A DNA stretch of 64,000 nucleotides from Acidobacteriaceae bacterium (GCA_035944135.1 DASZBM010000002.1:248001-312000); one strand, 5' to 3'; shown: positions 36,555 through 45,695, counted from the first letter of the stretch. The notes: generated from the sequence alone by a model not told the origin. Translations and numbers: made by a program.

Positions 36555-37742
36555 ATGAACCGAAGAGAATTTCTGGCGGCCTCCGCCGCAGCCGTGTGGA
36601 GTCTCCGATCGTCTGCGCAGCGCCACAGCTATGCCACGACAATCGACGTCGCAAGGGTCGATCGCAGTCGCATCCTTAGCGCCGCAAACCGATATCTCGA
36701 CGAGCAGCCGAAGACCATCACCTGCGTGCGGGCCACACGCAGCGAAGGAGGACCGCACGACTACTTCTCCGAAGGAGACTACTGGTGGCCCGACCCCAGC
36801 AGCCCGAACGGCCCCTACATCCGTCGCGATGGCATGTCCAACCCGGCAAACTTCAATGATCATCGCGAGCTGCTCATTCGCCTCAGTCTGCAGGTGCCGG
36901 CCCTGACGGCCGCCTGGGCGATCACAAAGAAGACTCTGTACGCCGCAAAAGCCGCTGACCACCTCCGCGCCTGGTTCGTGAACCCTGACACTCGCATGAA
37001 CCCTGATCTGCAATATGCGCAGGCCATTCACGGAATCACTCCTGGCCGCGGCACGGGCATCATCGACACGCTTCATCTCGTCGAGGTCGCCCGCTCAGCC
37101 TCGTGGCTCGAGCCCTCTGGCTCGCTCAAGCCCGCCGAAATAAACGCCATCCGCCGCTGGTTCGCCGACTACACCACGTGGATGACCACCTCAAAGAACG
37201 GCCTCGAGGAGAAGGCCGCCAAGAACAATCACGGCACCTGCTGGGTCGCGCAGGTCGCGGAGTTCGCGCGCTTCACGCACGACGACTCAAAGGTCGCAGA
37301 GTGCCGCGAACTCTTCCGAACCAAGCTGGTTCCGGACCAGATCGCACCCGACGGCCGTCTTCCGCTCGAGCTCGCGCGCACGAAGCCTTACAGTTACTCG
37401 CTGTTCGACATGGACGCACTCTCCGCGATCTGCCAGATCGCCAGCGCCCCGGGGGACAACCTTTGGACTTTTGCCACACCCGATGGCCGCGGCATCCGCA
37501 AGACCATCGACTTCATGTTCCCGTTCATTCAGAACAAATCGAAGTGGTCGTTCCCGCATGACGTCGAGTACTTCGACGATCTGCCGGTGCGGCAGCCCAG
37601 CCTGCTCTTCGCCGGCCTCGCCTACAAGGACGACGCGTACATCGCACTCTGGCGGACGCTCAATCCCGATCCCGCTGTCCCTGAGATCATCCGCAACTTT
37701 CCGATTCGACAGCCCGTGCTCTGGGTCAACGAGCCTGCATAA
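36555..37742 (+). CDS. Alginate-lyase-family protein (PL5-like), exported
   Basis: From ATG 36555 the protein has 395 residues with a Tat-like signal (NRREFLAASAAAV). The rest matches the alginate lyase family Pfam fold, an (alpha/alpha) barrel, with NNHGTCWVAQVAEF and PYSYSLFDMDALS in the usual places. Family members cleave uronic-acid polysaccharides by beta-elimination, but many relatives in soil bacteria have unknown substrates. A TAAACT -10-like box lies only 7 bases before the ATG, so the mRNA may be leaderless. It is divergent from the GH1 gene. Confidence 0.8.
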   Translation: MNRREFLAASAAAVWSLRSSAQRHSYATTIDVARVDRSRILSAANRYLDEQPKTITCVRATRSEGGPHDYFSEGDYWWPDPSSPNGPYIRRDGMSNPANFNDHRELLIRLSLQVPALTAAWAITKKTLYAAKAADHLRAWFVNPDTRMNPDLQYAQAIHGITPGRGTGIIDTLHLVEVARSASWLEPSGSLKPAEINAIRRWFADYTTWMTTSKNGLEEKAAKNNHGTCWVAQVAEFARFTHDDSKVAECRELFRTKLVPDQIAPDGRLPLELARTKPYSYSLFDMDALSAICQIASAPGDNLWTFATPDGRGIRKTIDFMFPFIQNKSKWSFPHDVEYFDDLPVRQPSLLFAGLAYKDDAYIALWRTLNPDPAVPEIIRNFPIRQPVLWVNEPA

Positions 37743-37750
37743 CGCGGCTC

Positions 37751-38917
37751 CTACTGCATCGTTCCCGAATTCAGCACCAGGGCGACAGCGCTCCGCAGTC
37801 GCGCCGAACCACCGTCGTAAGCAGGCCGCAGCACAGCGCCGGAGCTCAGCGCGTGCCGCCGCATCTCGGCCTCAATCGTCGGCCCGAATCTGTACCACGC
37901 CGAGGTGAAGTCCCCGACAATCACGATCTCTTTCGGCGCCAGCGCAGTTGCAATCATGCGCAGCCCACGGCCCAGGTTGATGGACATCCTCTCCAGCGCG
38001 GCAATCGCGATCGCGTCGCCGGCATGCGCGGCGGACAGCAGAGTGCCGAAGGTTGTCCCTGCAGCTCCGCCTGACTCCACGAAGTGACGCAGTGCCGCGC
38101 GGTTGGACGCGAGCGTCTCCCAGCAACCGTTGTTTCCGCACCCGCATGGCGGCCCGTCCGGGTCAAGCTGCACATGGCCGAATTCGCCCGCCATTCCTTT
38201 GTCTCCGCGAATCAGGCGGCCATTCGCAAGAATGCCTGTGCCGATACCCTCGGAGACATTGACGACGACGAGATCATGCGCGCCATCGCTCTCGCCGAAC
38301 CAAACCTCGGCCAGCGCGCATGCATTCGCCACGTTATCCATCTCCACCCGCAGCCCGGTTGCCTTCGCGATGCGCTTGCGGATGTCCCGGAAAGGGAAGT
38401 GAAGGTTTGGTGCGAAGATGGGGTCCTCTCGCACGGGATCCGTACGGCCGGGCAGGCACACGCCGATTCCATCAAAGGCCTTCTGCTTGTGCTCCGTAAT
38501 CATCTTCTTGATGGCCGAAACAATCGCTGCCACGGAGCGCTGGCTCTCTGGAATGTCGACCAGCTTCTGGGCCAGAATCTTGCCGCCGAGGTCCGAGATG
38601 GCAAGCGTGATCTGTTCCGGATGAATATCGAGCGCGAGCACCGCGCGCTGTGAGTTCAACTGCAGAAACGTCGGTCGGCGTCCGCGCGGCAATCTCCCCG
38701 TCGGCCCCTCCACCACCAGCCGATCGGCAATAAGCTCTTCGATAATCAGCGAAACAGTGCTTCGCTGCAGCCCGGAGACGCGCGCCAGGTCCGCCCGTGA
38801 GATCGGCTGCTGCTTCCGCACAAGATTCAAAATCAGATTGCGGTTGATCTGGCGCGGAGTCCGGTTCGAGGCACTCTGGCGTTCCGAAGGAAGAAGGTAC
38901 TGTCGCGTAATGGGCAA
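37751..38917 (-). CDS. ROK-family transcriptional regulator
   Basis: The protein has an N-terminal winged helix (ISRADLARVSGLQRSTVSLI) and a ROK sugar-kinase-like domain with the zinc motif CGCGNNGCWE. Such proteins (NagC, XylR and Mlc types) repress sugar genes and release DNA on binding a sugar. The frame is open back to a TTG at 39013, but that extension is cysteine-rich and unlike the family. TTG 38917 gives 388 residues, a normal length; the start remains uncertain. It converges with the PL5-like gene, eight bases apart, and may control this end of the carbohydrate locus. Confidence 0.85.
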   Translation of the reverse strand: MPITRQYLLPSERQSASNRTPRQINRNLILNLVRKQQPISRADLARVSGLQRSTVSLIIEELIADRLVVEGPTGRLPRGRRPTFLQLNSQRAVLALDIHPEQITLAISDLGGKILAQKLVDIPESQRSVAAIVSAIKKMITEHKQKAFDGIGVCLPGRTDPVREDPIFAPNLHFPFRDIRKRIAKATGLRVEMDNVANACALAEVWFGESDGAHDLVVVNVSEGIGTGILANGRLIRGDKGMAGEFGHVQLDPDGPPCGCGNNGCWETLASNRAALRHFVESGGAAGTTFGTLLSAAHAGDAIAIAALERMSINLGRGLRMIATALAPKEIVIVGDFTSAWYRFGPTIEAEMRRHALSSGAVLRPAYDGGSARLRSAVALVLNSGTMQ

Positions 38918-39105
38918 ACTTACCGCCGGATTCCAGCACGCTCGTGCAGTTGGTATAAAAGGCGGAATTAGTCTACAGCATGAGCAAAATACTGTCAGCG
39001 CTATGCCATTCAACTACATGGAACAACAGAGACCTATGGGCTGGCGTTGCTGCTCGGGTCCGTTGGCAAGCAGACTTTGTTCACGCCCTCGAACTTTATT
39101 GCGAA

Positions 39106-39285
39106 CTATCTTGCAGGAGGATGGGCAATCCGCTTTTCTCCGCGCAGACGCATATAAACCTTGCGTTGGCACACGCGGCACTCCCACGGAAACAGCCCAA
39201 GCAATGGCAGGACGGAGCGTTCAAACACGCCCTCGCGCGGCAGGCGCCGAAATTCTTGATGACCACAACCGGGACACAGCCGCAA
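39106..39285 (-). CDS. Small zinc-ribbon protein
   Basis: A 59-residue protein is read leftward from TTG 39285 to TAG at 39106-39108. It begins MRLCPGCGHQEFRR and has a second pair in FPWECRVCQRK, giving two CxxC motifs at residues 4-7 and 36-39 as in a treble-clef or zinc-ribbon fold. The second half is basic (RKVYMRLRGEKR). A stop codon lies three codons upstream of the start, and GAGGT sits six bases ahead, supporting the start. Small proteins of this pattern are frequent in acidobacteria. The function is unknown; nucleic-acid binding is possible. Confidence 0.6.
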   Translation of the reverse strand: MRLCPGCGHQEFRRLPREGVFERSVLPLLGLFPWECRVCQRKVYMRLRGEKRIAHPPAR

Positions 39286-39417
39286 CGGAATACCTCAAAG
39301 GCCTGAAAGACGGGCTAGCTCTGCAATTCAAACGGCAGGATAACCTAATCTTAGGCCTCGCGCTCGGTACGTCCGTGCACCCAACGGTTTGCCAAGAGCC
39401 GGCGCCCGCCGCGACAC

Positions 39418-40527
39418 ATGGTAATCCGGAATTCAGACCGCGAGTGGATCAGCCAGCGGGCTCACGAAGCAGGCTTCGACCTCGCCGGGATTGCCGCCGT
39501 TCCCGAAGCCGGAACGGCGGCTAATGCACAATCCAGCAACCGCTTTGCCGCCTGGATCGCTTCCGGTCATGCCGGTGAGATGGAGTGGCTCAAGCGCACA
39601 GACAGCACCGGCGAGCTTGTGCGTGGCGATCTCCGGCGGTCTATCCCGTGGGCCCACTCCGTCATCGTCTGCGCGATTAACTACAACCCCGACGCCCCGC
39701 GCTCCACTGATGCTGCACCCGCTGATGCTGGCTGGATTGCACGCTACGCCTGGAGCGGCCGCGCTCACGACACTTATCCCGGCAGCGACTACCACGATGT
39801 CCTGCTCGAAAAGCTGCGAACCGTCGAACAGAGCCTGCACGAACGCTTCGGCGCGGACCTCCAGACGCGCTGCTACGTCGATACGGGGCCCATCGTTGAG
39901 CGGGAATACGCCCACCGGGCCGGCATCGGTTGGATCGGCAAGAACGCCTGCCTGCTGAACCAGAGCCTCGGCTCCTGGCTCCTGCTCGGCGTTATCATCA
40001 CCTCGCTCGATCTGCCGCGCGAAGCGTGGGCCCTCCCCGCCGCAGACCGGTGCGGCACCTGCACCCGCTGCATCGACGCCTGCCCAACCAACGCACTCAT
40101 CGCACCGCGTCAGATGGACGCCTCGCTCTGCATCTCCTATCTCACGATCGAGAAGAAGGGAAGCATCGACGAGCCTTTGCGCCCGCTGATGGGCCGCAAC
40201 GTCTTCGGCTGCGACATCTGCCAGGACGTCTGTCCCTGGAACCGCCGCGCTCCTGTCGCAGCATCCGACTCGCTCCCCGCAAGACCCGAACTCATCAATC
40301 CCTCACTCGATCGGCTCGGCTCGATGGACGGCCGCACCTTCAATCTCACCTTCCGCGGTTCGCCTCTCGAGCGGACTGGCCGCAAGCGCCTGCAGCGCAA
40401 CGTCGCCATCGCGATGGGCAACAGCGGCGACTCGCGTTACATCCCGAAGCTCCGCGAATGGTCCAAAGGTGACGACCCTGTGCTCGCCGACGCTGCAACT
40501 TGGGGACTCGATAAACTGAACGAATGA
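39418..40527 (+). CDS. queG: Epoxyqueuosine reductase
   Basis: The 369-residue protein carries out the last step of queuosine tRNA modification, reducing epoxyqueuosine with cobalamin and two [4Fe-4S] clusters. Cluster ligands are in CGTCTRCIDACPTNAL and CDICQDVCPWN. The catalytic aspartate region is YVDTGPIVEREYA, followed by GIGWIGKNACLL. The C-terminus has a HEAT-like repeat (GDSRYIPKLREW). The length is normal for QueG. It overlaps the following yihY-type gene by 4 bases. No obvious ribosome site precedes ATG 39418. Confidence 0.95.
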   Translation: MVIRNSDREWISQRAHEAGFDLAGIAAVPEAGTAANAQSSNRFAAWIASGHAGEMEWLKRTDSTGELVRGDLRRSIPWAHSVIVCAINYNPDAPRSTDAAPADAGWIARYAWSGRAHDTYPGSDYHDVLLEKLRTVEQSLHERFGADLQTRCYVDTGPIVEREYAHRAGIGWIGKNACLLNQSLGSWLLLGVIITSLDLPREAWALPAADRCGTCTRCIDACPTNALIAPRQMDASLCISYLTIEKKGSIDEPLRPLMGRNVFGCDICQDVCPWNRRAPVAASDSLPARPELINPSLDRLGSMDGRTFNLTFRGSPLERTGRKRLQRNVAIAMGNSGDSRYIPKLREWSKGDDPVLADAATWGLDKLNE

Positions 40528-41522
40528 CATCCCCGCAGGAGACCGCAGCGAAACCGGATCCCAGCGGCCGCGAAATCAAAACCGAATCCTCGCCTGAACC
40601 GAAGAAGGCCGGCGAGGAGTCCGTCTCACCCAAGCTCGACAGCGCGCCTGCCGTCCCCGTCAGCGGCACTTCCGACCAGCTAAAAGCGCTCGGCCGCTAT
40701 CTGCTGAAGACCGAGGTACACACCTACGCCTTCTCGGTCGCCGCGCAGGCCATTCTGTCGTTGTTTCCATTCATCGTTCTTCTGCTCACGCTTTCGCAGC
40801 GGGTCTTCCACTCGGCCCGCATGGCCGACGTCGTTGGCGAAATGATGTCCAACTTCCTGCCCAACCATCAGGACTTCGTCATGCGCAACATGCGCGTGCT
40901 CGCCTTCTCACATGCGAAGGTGAGGATTGTCTCCATCGTCATGCTGCTGATCACCGCAACTGGCGTCTTCCTCCCGCTCGAGGTCGCGTTGAACAGCGTC
41001 TGGGGCGTCAAAAAGAACCGCTCCTACCTGCAGAACCAGATCGTCTCCATCGCGCTTGCAATCGGCGTCGCCCTGCTCGCGATGGCCTCCGTCGCACTCA
41101 CCGCAGCGCAGCGCACTGTGCTCGAGTGGGTCTTCTTCGGTCACACGCAGAACGCGTTCTTCGCGCTTATCGGACGCGGATTTCTTCAGATCGTCGCCCT
41201 TATTGCGAGCATTGGGCTCTTCTTCCTCATCTACTGGACGCTGCCGGCGCGCAAGATCCCCGCCCGCGCCGTTCTCCCCACTGCCATCGTCATGGGCATT
41301 CTCTGGACAGCGGCCAAGTACGTCTACATCCTTGTGCTTCCGCACCTTGATTTTCGCGCTGTCTACGGCCCCTTCGAAGTCTCCGTCGGCCTCATCACCT
41401 GGGCCTTCATCTCCGGCCTTCTACTACTCGGCGGAGCATACGTTTCCGCAACACGCCAGGCACTCCGCGAAACCCGCGAAGCCGAGCTGAAGAAAAACGA
41501 GCAGCAGTTTGAATCAACTTAA
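40524..41522 (+). CDS. YihY/UPF0761 family membrane protein
   Basis: The 332-residue protein has a hydrophilic N-terminal tail (about 50 residues, Pro/Glu/Lys-rich) and about six membrane helices of the YihY family, once called BrkB or ribonuclease BN. Typical features are the YAFSVAAQAILSLFPFIVLL segment and PARKIPARAVLP. The biochemical role of the family is not established. ATG overlaps the queG stop (ATGA), so the two are co-translated. Its stop overlaps the end of the leftward beta-propeller gene by 4 bases. Confidence 0.88.
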   Translation: MTSPQETAAKPDPSGREIKTESSPEPKKAGEESVSPKLDSAPAVPVSGTSDQLKALGRYLLKTEVHTYAFSVAAQAILSLFPFIVLLLTLSQRVFHSARMADVVGEMMSNFLPNHQDFVMRNMRVLAFSHAKVRIVSIVMLLITATGVFLPLEVALNSVWGVKKNRSYLQNQIVSIALAIGVALLAMASVALTAAQRTVLEWVFFGHTQNAFFALIGRGFLQIVALIASIGLFFLIYWTLPARKIPARAVLPTAIVMGILWTAAKYVYILVLPHLDFRAVYGPFEVSVGLITWAFISGLLLLGGAYVSATRQALRETREAELKKNEQQFEST

Positions 41523-42745
41523 TGACGCAGCGTCGGCCGCGTCCGGAACGACTTCACCGCAATGTCGTTCGGATGGTCTCCTGCCGGCAGCATCGTCACC
41601 AGTGACGGCCCATCCTTGCTCTGCATCCGGATCACCGCCACGTCCGACGAGCCCGCATCCACTGCCAGCAGCAGGTGTTCATCCGCCGAGAACGCCAGCG
41701 CATCCGGCCGCGATCCTGTACGCGCCGACGCTACGATTCGCCCATCGTCACTCGAATACAAACTCACCGAATCCGCGCCGAAGTTCGTCACGGCAAGCGT
41801 CGTATCATCGTGGCTGAAAATCCCACGCGACGGCTTCGCCCCGATCACATACGTGCCCAGCACCTCATTCGTCCACGTCGTGATCTCCGTGATCGAATCC
41901 GAGTCGAAGTTTGTCGTGAATACCTCGTATCCGTCCGGCTTCATCGCAATATGTGTCGGCGTCTTGCCCACATCCAGTAGCGTCAGCAGCTGGTCATGCT
42001 GCAGCGCAGGATCCTGCTTTCCGCGCCACGAATCCGGCGCCGCTGCCAGCCATATCGCCATCACCTGGTGACCGCCCGAGCACGCAACAAACGCCTTCGA
42101 AGAGTCCGGCAGAATCGCGATGTCCGTCGCACCCGGGCACCCTGGAAACGCATTTCGCAGCGTCAACGGCGCACCCGACGCATTGATCGAGTACACCGAA
42201 ACGCTTCCCGCCTGCCCGTTCGACACAACCAGCGTGCGATTATCCGGGGACACTCGCGCCACGCCCGGCCCTTCACCCGTCGCAGCCACCGCAATCTGCC
42301 GCCGCGCGTCCAGGTCGATCACGCTCACTGTGTTCGATCCCGAGTTCGGCACATACGCGCGCTTGCCATCCGGCGAGACCGCAATGAAGTATGGCCGCTG
42401 GCGCACGCCAATCGTGGCCACCACCGTGTTCGTCACTGCATCAATCACCGTGACCGAGTTTGAACCCGTGTTGACCGCATAAACTTCGTTGCGTACCGGG
42501 TTCACCGCCAGCCCCGTCGGATTCCGCCCCACCTGCAGCACGCGGTCGCGCCGCAGATACACCAGGTCCAGCACGGTCACGGTGTTCGACGCACCGCCGG
42601 TCACATACGCAAACTCGTGATAGTTCGCGGGATACTCAGGGAATCCGCTATGACCGCAGCCCGCGAGCAGAAAACTCGCGCTCGCAAAGAGCGCTGCCAG
42701 CACGCGAACGGTTCGACCTCTGCCATCTTGTCCGATAAGGAACAC
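41519..42745 (-). CDS. YncE-like beta-propeller lipoprotein
   Basis: The protein is a string of about seven roughly 45-residue repeats with the pattern G-x-x-P-x-x-x-A-V-x-P-D-G-x-x-x-Y-V and N-x-V-x-V-I-D, typical of YVTN/NHL-like beta-propellers. A lipobox (LLAGC) after a hydrophobic stretch predicts attachment to the outer face of a membrane. The frame is open to 42808. GTG 42745 puts the signal close to the start and is preferred, but this is uncertain. It is downstream of the ccm genes on the same strand. The binding partner is unknown. Confidence 0.78.
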   Translation of the reverse strand: MFLIGQDGRGRTVRVLAALFASASFLLAGCGHSGFPEYPANYHEFAYVTGGASNTVTVLDLVYLRRDRVLQVGRNPTGLAVNPVRNEVYAVNTGSNSVTVIDAVTNTVVATIGVRQRPYFIAVSPDGKRAYVPNSGSNTVSVIDLDARRQIAVAATGEGPGVARVSPDNRTLVVSNGQAGSVSVYSINASGAPLTLRNAFPGCPGATDIAILPDSSKAFVACSGGHQVMAIWLAAAPDSWRGKQDPALQHDQLLTLLDVGKTPTHIAMKPDGYEVFTTNFDSDSITEITTWTNEVLGTYVIGAKPSRGIFSHDDTTLAVTNFGADSVSLYSSDDGRIVASARTGSRPDALAFSADEHLLLAVDAGSSDVAVIRMQSKDGPSLVTMLPAGDHPNDIAVKSFRTRPTLRH

Positions 42746-42894
42746 GTCTCCCGAGTCTATGGGCCGCGTCGCGCAGCCGCAACGTGGAAGAAATTTTTGC
42801 GCAACCAATTCCGAAACCGCGGGTTCACGAAAGGGACGAGGCAGCCATGCTGAGCAGCCCGTCGTACGCTACTCCTCGGACCAACGGATCAAGG

Positions 42895-43050
42895 CTACCC
42901 GCTTTGCTCCGTTGTTTTTTTGCTGCCAGGTTGCCTGCCGCTCCGGCGCCACTGGACCGCCAGCCATGTGCCATAGCCGAACTGCAGAATCCACACCGCG
43001 CAGTACGCATAAACCAGGTGCCGGTCCGAAAGCGTAGAGAAGGGAATCAT
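42895..43050 (-). CDS. ccmD: CcmD-like small membrane protein
   Basis: A 51-residue protein starts with ATG at 43050, overlapping the ccmC stop (ATGA). It has one predicted membrane helix (about residues 11-33, HLVYAYCAVWILQFGYGTWL) and a basic tail (QWRRSGRQPGSKK). Size, topology and place directly after ccmC fit CcmD, which helps release holo-CcmE from the CcmABC complex. CcmD proteins are poorly conserved, so the call rests mainly on context. It is too small to be seen easily and an unrelated frame overlaps it. Confidence 0.7.
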   Translation of the reverse strand: MIPFSTLSDRHLVYAYCAVWILQFGYGTWLAVQWRRSGRQPGSKKTTEQSG

Positions 43051-43796
43051 CGAACCTCCAGCACCGGCATAGGCGTTCCGCTCGGTACAACCGCCATAGC
43101 TTCTCCCGGCTCACGCTGCCGCCGGCGCTCGATTGCATAGCGTAGTCCCAGTGCAAATGCTCCCCACATCGCCCACGCCGCCAGGTTCCAGAAAACGGCC
43201 GGAAGCATATGCGGATCGATCCCCGAGTCCGCTCCTCCGCCAAAGACCGGTGCCGGATGCTGCGTCCTCCACCACCGAATTGACATGAAGCAGATTGGAA
43301 TATCGATCGCCGCAAAGATCGCGAGCACTGCGGATAACACCGCCTTCTGATCCCCGCTCGTCAGCCGCCGCAGCAACAGGTAGCTCACATACAGCAACCA
43401 CAGCAGAAGATACGTTGTTAGCCGCGGGTCCCACGTCCACCAGATTCCCCACGCCGCGCGTCCCCACAGCATCCCGGTCGCCAGGCCCACCGATGCATAC
43501 AGCACCGTCAATTCCGCCGAAGCCAGCGCAAAGGCATCCGCCTTCAGTGCGCGCTGCGAATTGCTCCTTCGCCAGAAGAGAAACAGGAATGCCGCCACGC
43601 AGTTCATGTACGGAAACAGGAAACTCAGGATCGTGTGCGGGAAATGATAGAAGAAGACGCGGTAGAGGTTTCCCATCGTCGCCTCTTTGGGCGCCGTCAT
43701 GGCCTCAAAGAATCCAATCGCCAGCACGGCGAACGTGAGCGCGAGATAGAGGCTCGCCCAGAGAGGGAACCTTTGGCTTTGGCTGCGATTATTCAC
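43047..43796 (-). CDS. ccmC: Heme exporter / cytochrome c maturation protein CcmC
   Basis: The 249-residue protein has six predicted membrane helices and the tryptophan-rich heme-handling motif WGIWWTWDPRLT. Conserved histidines occur in FFYHFPH and in the late periplasmic loop (RTQHPAP). CcmC passes heme to CcmE on the periplasmic side. It follows ccmB by 49 bases and overlaps ccmD. The C-terminal tail after the last helix is longer than in short CcmC proteins and is basic. Confidence 0.92.
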   Translation of the reverse strand: MNNRSQSQRFPLWASLYLALTFAVLAIGFFEAMTAPKEATMGNLYRVFFYHFPHTILSFLFPYMNCVAAFLFLFWRRSNSQRALKADAFALASAELTVLYASVGLATGMLWGRAAWGIWWTWDPRLTTYLLLWLLYVSYLLLRRLTSGDQKAVLSAVLAIFAAIDIPICFMSIRWWRTQHPAPVFGGGADSGIDPHMLPAVFWNLAAWAMWGAFALGLRYAIERRRQREPGEAMAVVPSGTPMPVLEVR

Positions 43797-43845
43797 TTCT
43801 CGTCAATTTTATCGCGATAACTAGCAATCCTGACGGATATTGCGC

Positions 43846-44529
43846 TCAATCTGCTGCGTTCAGAACTGTCTCGAAGAGGAGCACGCTCGCGATTGTGAAT
43901 ACAACGTCATAGCCCAGGAGCAGCTTGATCCACAACGACGGCGGGTAGTCCGCGGTCAGCACATTCGTCGTCGCCTGGATCATTGCCAGCAGCGCCGGCA
44001 TCGCAATCGGACAGAGCACCAGCGGCAGCAGGAGCTCACGATTCCGCGTGCGCAGGCTCAGCGCGGCGAAAAAGGTTCCATTCACCGTCAACGCCCACGT
44101 GCCCAACGGAAGAATCAGCAGCAGCAGCCATGCATTTCCCAGCGGATGCAGGTCGTAGAAGATCGCAAACACCGGCGCCATTACCAGCTCGATAAAGCTG
44201 ACGAAGATGAAATTCGCCAGCGCCTTGCCGGTGAACAGCGCCGACGCCGGAGCAGGCGCTAGCCGCTGCGCGTCGAGCACGTTGTTATGCATCTCACGCG
44301 ACCAACTCTGATTCAGTGCGGTTATCGATGCGAACAGCAATCCCACCCACAACAGGCCGCCGCTGATCTGCCGCGCGATCGTCGGATACGCCGTCGGATC
44401 GAACGCCAGCGAGAAGACCACTACCACCAACAGCGCAAAAAATAGCATGCCGTTGATCAGCTCTCGCGCACGCCACTCGAGCTGCAGGTCCTTCTTCAGA
44501 TGAGTGAGCACGTATCCCGCGTAGCTCAT
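43846..44529 (-). CDS. ccmB: Heme exporter protein CcmB
   Basis: The 227-residue protein has about six membrane helices and is the permease partner of CcmA in the ABC complex that releases holo-CcmE. The N-terminal cytoplasmic segment (KKDLQLEWRARELINGMLFF) and the middle QSWSREMHNNVLD segment are typical of CcmB. ATG 44529 overlaps the end of ybaK by 4 bases (ATGA). Confidence 0.92.
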   Translation of the reverse strand: MSYAGYVLTHLKKDLQLEWRARELINGMLFFALLVVVVFSLAFDPTAYPTIARQISGGLLWVGLLFASITALNQSWSREMHNNVLDAQRLAPAPASALFTGKALANFIFVSFIELVMAPVFAIFYDLHPLGNAWLLLLILPLGTWALTVNGTFFAALSLRTRNRELLLPLVLCPIAMPALLAMIQATTNVLTADYPPSLWIKLLLGYDVVFTIASVLLFETVLNAAD

Positions 44530-45023
44530 CCGTGCGTCCCCTTGGCAGGTGGCGCAGCCTTCGTCAGATCCGCAACCGTCGCTTCCGTCGCGCGCAGATA
44601 ATCCGCAGGCGCCAGCACGATCTGCTGCCCGCGCTGCCCAGCCGAGATCGAAATCTGATCGAACAGCTCGATCGTTTCGTCCGCAAACGCGCGAAACGGC
44701 TTCTTTGCCGCCAGAACCGTCACTCCTCCACGCACATACCCGGTCAGCGGCTCAACCTCCTTCAGCGCAGCAAGCTCCGCCTTGCGCGCACCGGCGGCCG
44801 CTGCCAGTTTCTTCAGGTCGAGCTCATCGCCACCGGGAATCACCGCAAACAGGTGCTCTCCATCGGAGGTGTGTGTCAGCAGCGTCTTGAACACCTGTTC
44901 GATCGGCATATCGATCTTGCGCGCAACCGAGATTGCCGTCAGGTCCTCAGGGTCGACCTCATACGTTCGAATCTCATAAGCGATGCCGAGTTTGTCGAGC
45001 AGCCGTGCCGCGTTCGTCTTCAT
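44526..45023 (-). CDS. ybaK: YbaK-type Cys-tRNA(Pro)/Cys-tRNA(Cys) deacylase
   Basis: The 165-residue protein is a YbaK/EbsC editing enzyme that hydrolyses mischarged Cys-tRNA(Pro). Family features are KTNAARLLDKLGI at the N-terminus, VFKTLLTH with the conserved lysine, and GYVRGGVTVLAAKKPF. It sits between ccmA (6-base gap) and ccmB (4-base overlap), an unusual insertion into a cytochrome c maturation operon. A link through cysteine supply or CxxCH apocytochrome synthesis is possible but speculative. Confidence 0.92.
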   Translation of the reverse strand: MKTNAARLLDKLGIAYEIRTYEVDPEDLTAISVARKIDMPIEQVFKTLLTHTSDGEHLFAVIPGGDELDLKKLAAAAGARKAELAALKEVEPLTGYVRGGVTVLAAKKPFRAFADETIELFDQISISAGQRGQQIVLAPADYLRATEATVADLTKAAPPAKGTHG

Positions 45024-45029
45024 GTGTTG

Positions 45030-45695
45030 TCAGTTCTGCGCCGTAAGCTGGCCCGCGTGGAGCACAAGCGTCGTGGTTGCGAGCGGACGCGCAAGGTCCG
45101 CCTGATGTGTCGTCAGGAACAGGGTGCGCGCCGAACCGTTGCGTCCCGGCTGTGCAAGAAATGCCCGCAGACGCGTGAGCATCATCTGCGCCGAGCCCGT
45201 GTCCATGTTCGAGAATGGCTCATCCAGCAGCAGCAGATCGGGCTCCAGCATCAGCACACGCGCCAGCGACGCGCGCTGCCGCATGCCCTGCGAATATTCG
45301 CCGACATGCTTTGACATCTTCGGGTCCAGTCCGACATCGCGCAGCGCCTGCTCGGCTTTCGCACCATCGACCCCGTAAAGTGAACCAAAGTAGCGCAGGT
45401 TTTCGACACCCGTGAGTTCCTCGTACAACATCGGCGCATGGCTCATGAACGCAACACGGTCGCGTTCACTGCGCGCCGTCCCTCCCAGCACCGCCAGCTT
45501 TCCTTCACTCGGTGAGATGAGCCCGGCGATGAGCCGCAGCAGCGTCGATTTGCCCGCGCCGTTCTCGCCCAGCAGCAGAACCGCGGCGCCCGCATGCACC
45601 CGCATGGAAATGTCTCGCAGCGCGGCGAAGCTGCCAAATCGGCGCGAAACGCCGGAGAGTTCGACTGCGGGCTGATTGCGTAGAGTTGCGGGCAT
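45030..45695 (-). CDS. ccmA: Heme exporter ATP-binding protein CcmA
   Basis: From ATG 45695 the protein has 221 residues, a normal CcmA length. The open frame extends to 45887, but that part is basic and unlike the family. It has Walker A GENGAGKST, signature EYSQGMRQR, and Walker B LLLLDEPFSNMD, followed by the H loop in TTHQ. It powers the CcmAB complex. A TATACT -10-like box lies 12 bases ahead of the ATG. It is divergent from the M20 peptidase gene and heads the ccmA-ybaK-ccmB-ccmC-ccmD run. Confidence 0.9.
   Translation of the reverse strand: MPATLRNQPAVELSGVSRRFGSFAALRDISMRVHAGAAVLLLGENGAGKSTLLRLIAGLISPSEGKLAVLGGTARSERDRVAFMSHAPMLYEELTGVENLRYFGSLYGVDGAKAEQALRDVGLDPKMSKHVGEYSQGMRQRASLARVLMLEPDLLLLDEPFSNMDTGSAQMMLTRLRAFLAQPGRNGSARTLFLTTHQADLARPLATTTLVLHAGQLTAQN

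Noticed and set aside
38980-39306. 108-codon frame on the plus strand between ROK and queG
   Set aside because: It has no recognisable features and lies opposite the small zinc-ribbon gene, which has motifs and a ribosome site.
38757-39524. 255-codon frame spanning the ROK start and the queG start
   Set aside because: It overlaps three better supported genes and shows no domain; the zinc-ribbon gene on the other strand explains part of it.
42825-43010. 61-codon minus-strand frame after ccmC
   Set aside because: It is in a different frame from the CcmD-like gene, which starts at the ccmC stop and has the expected single helix.
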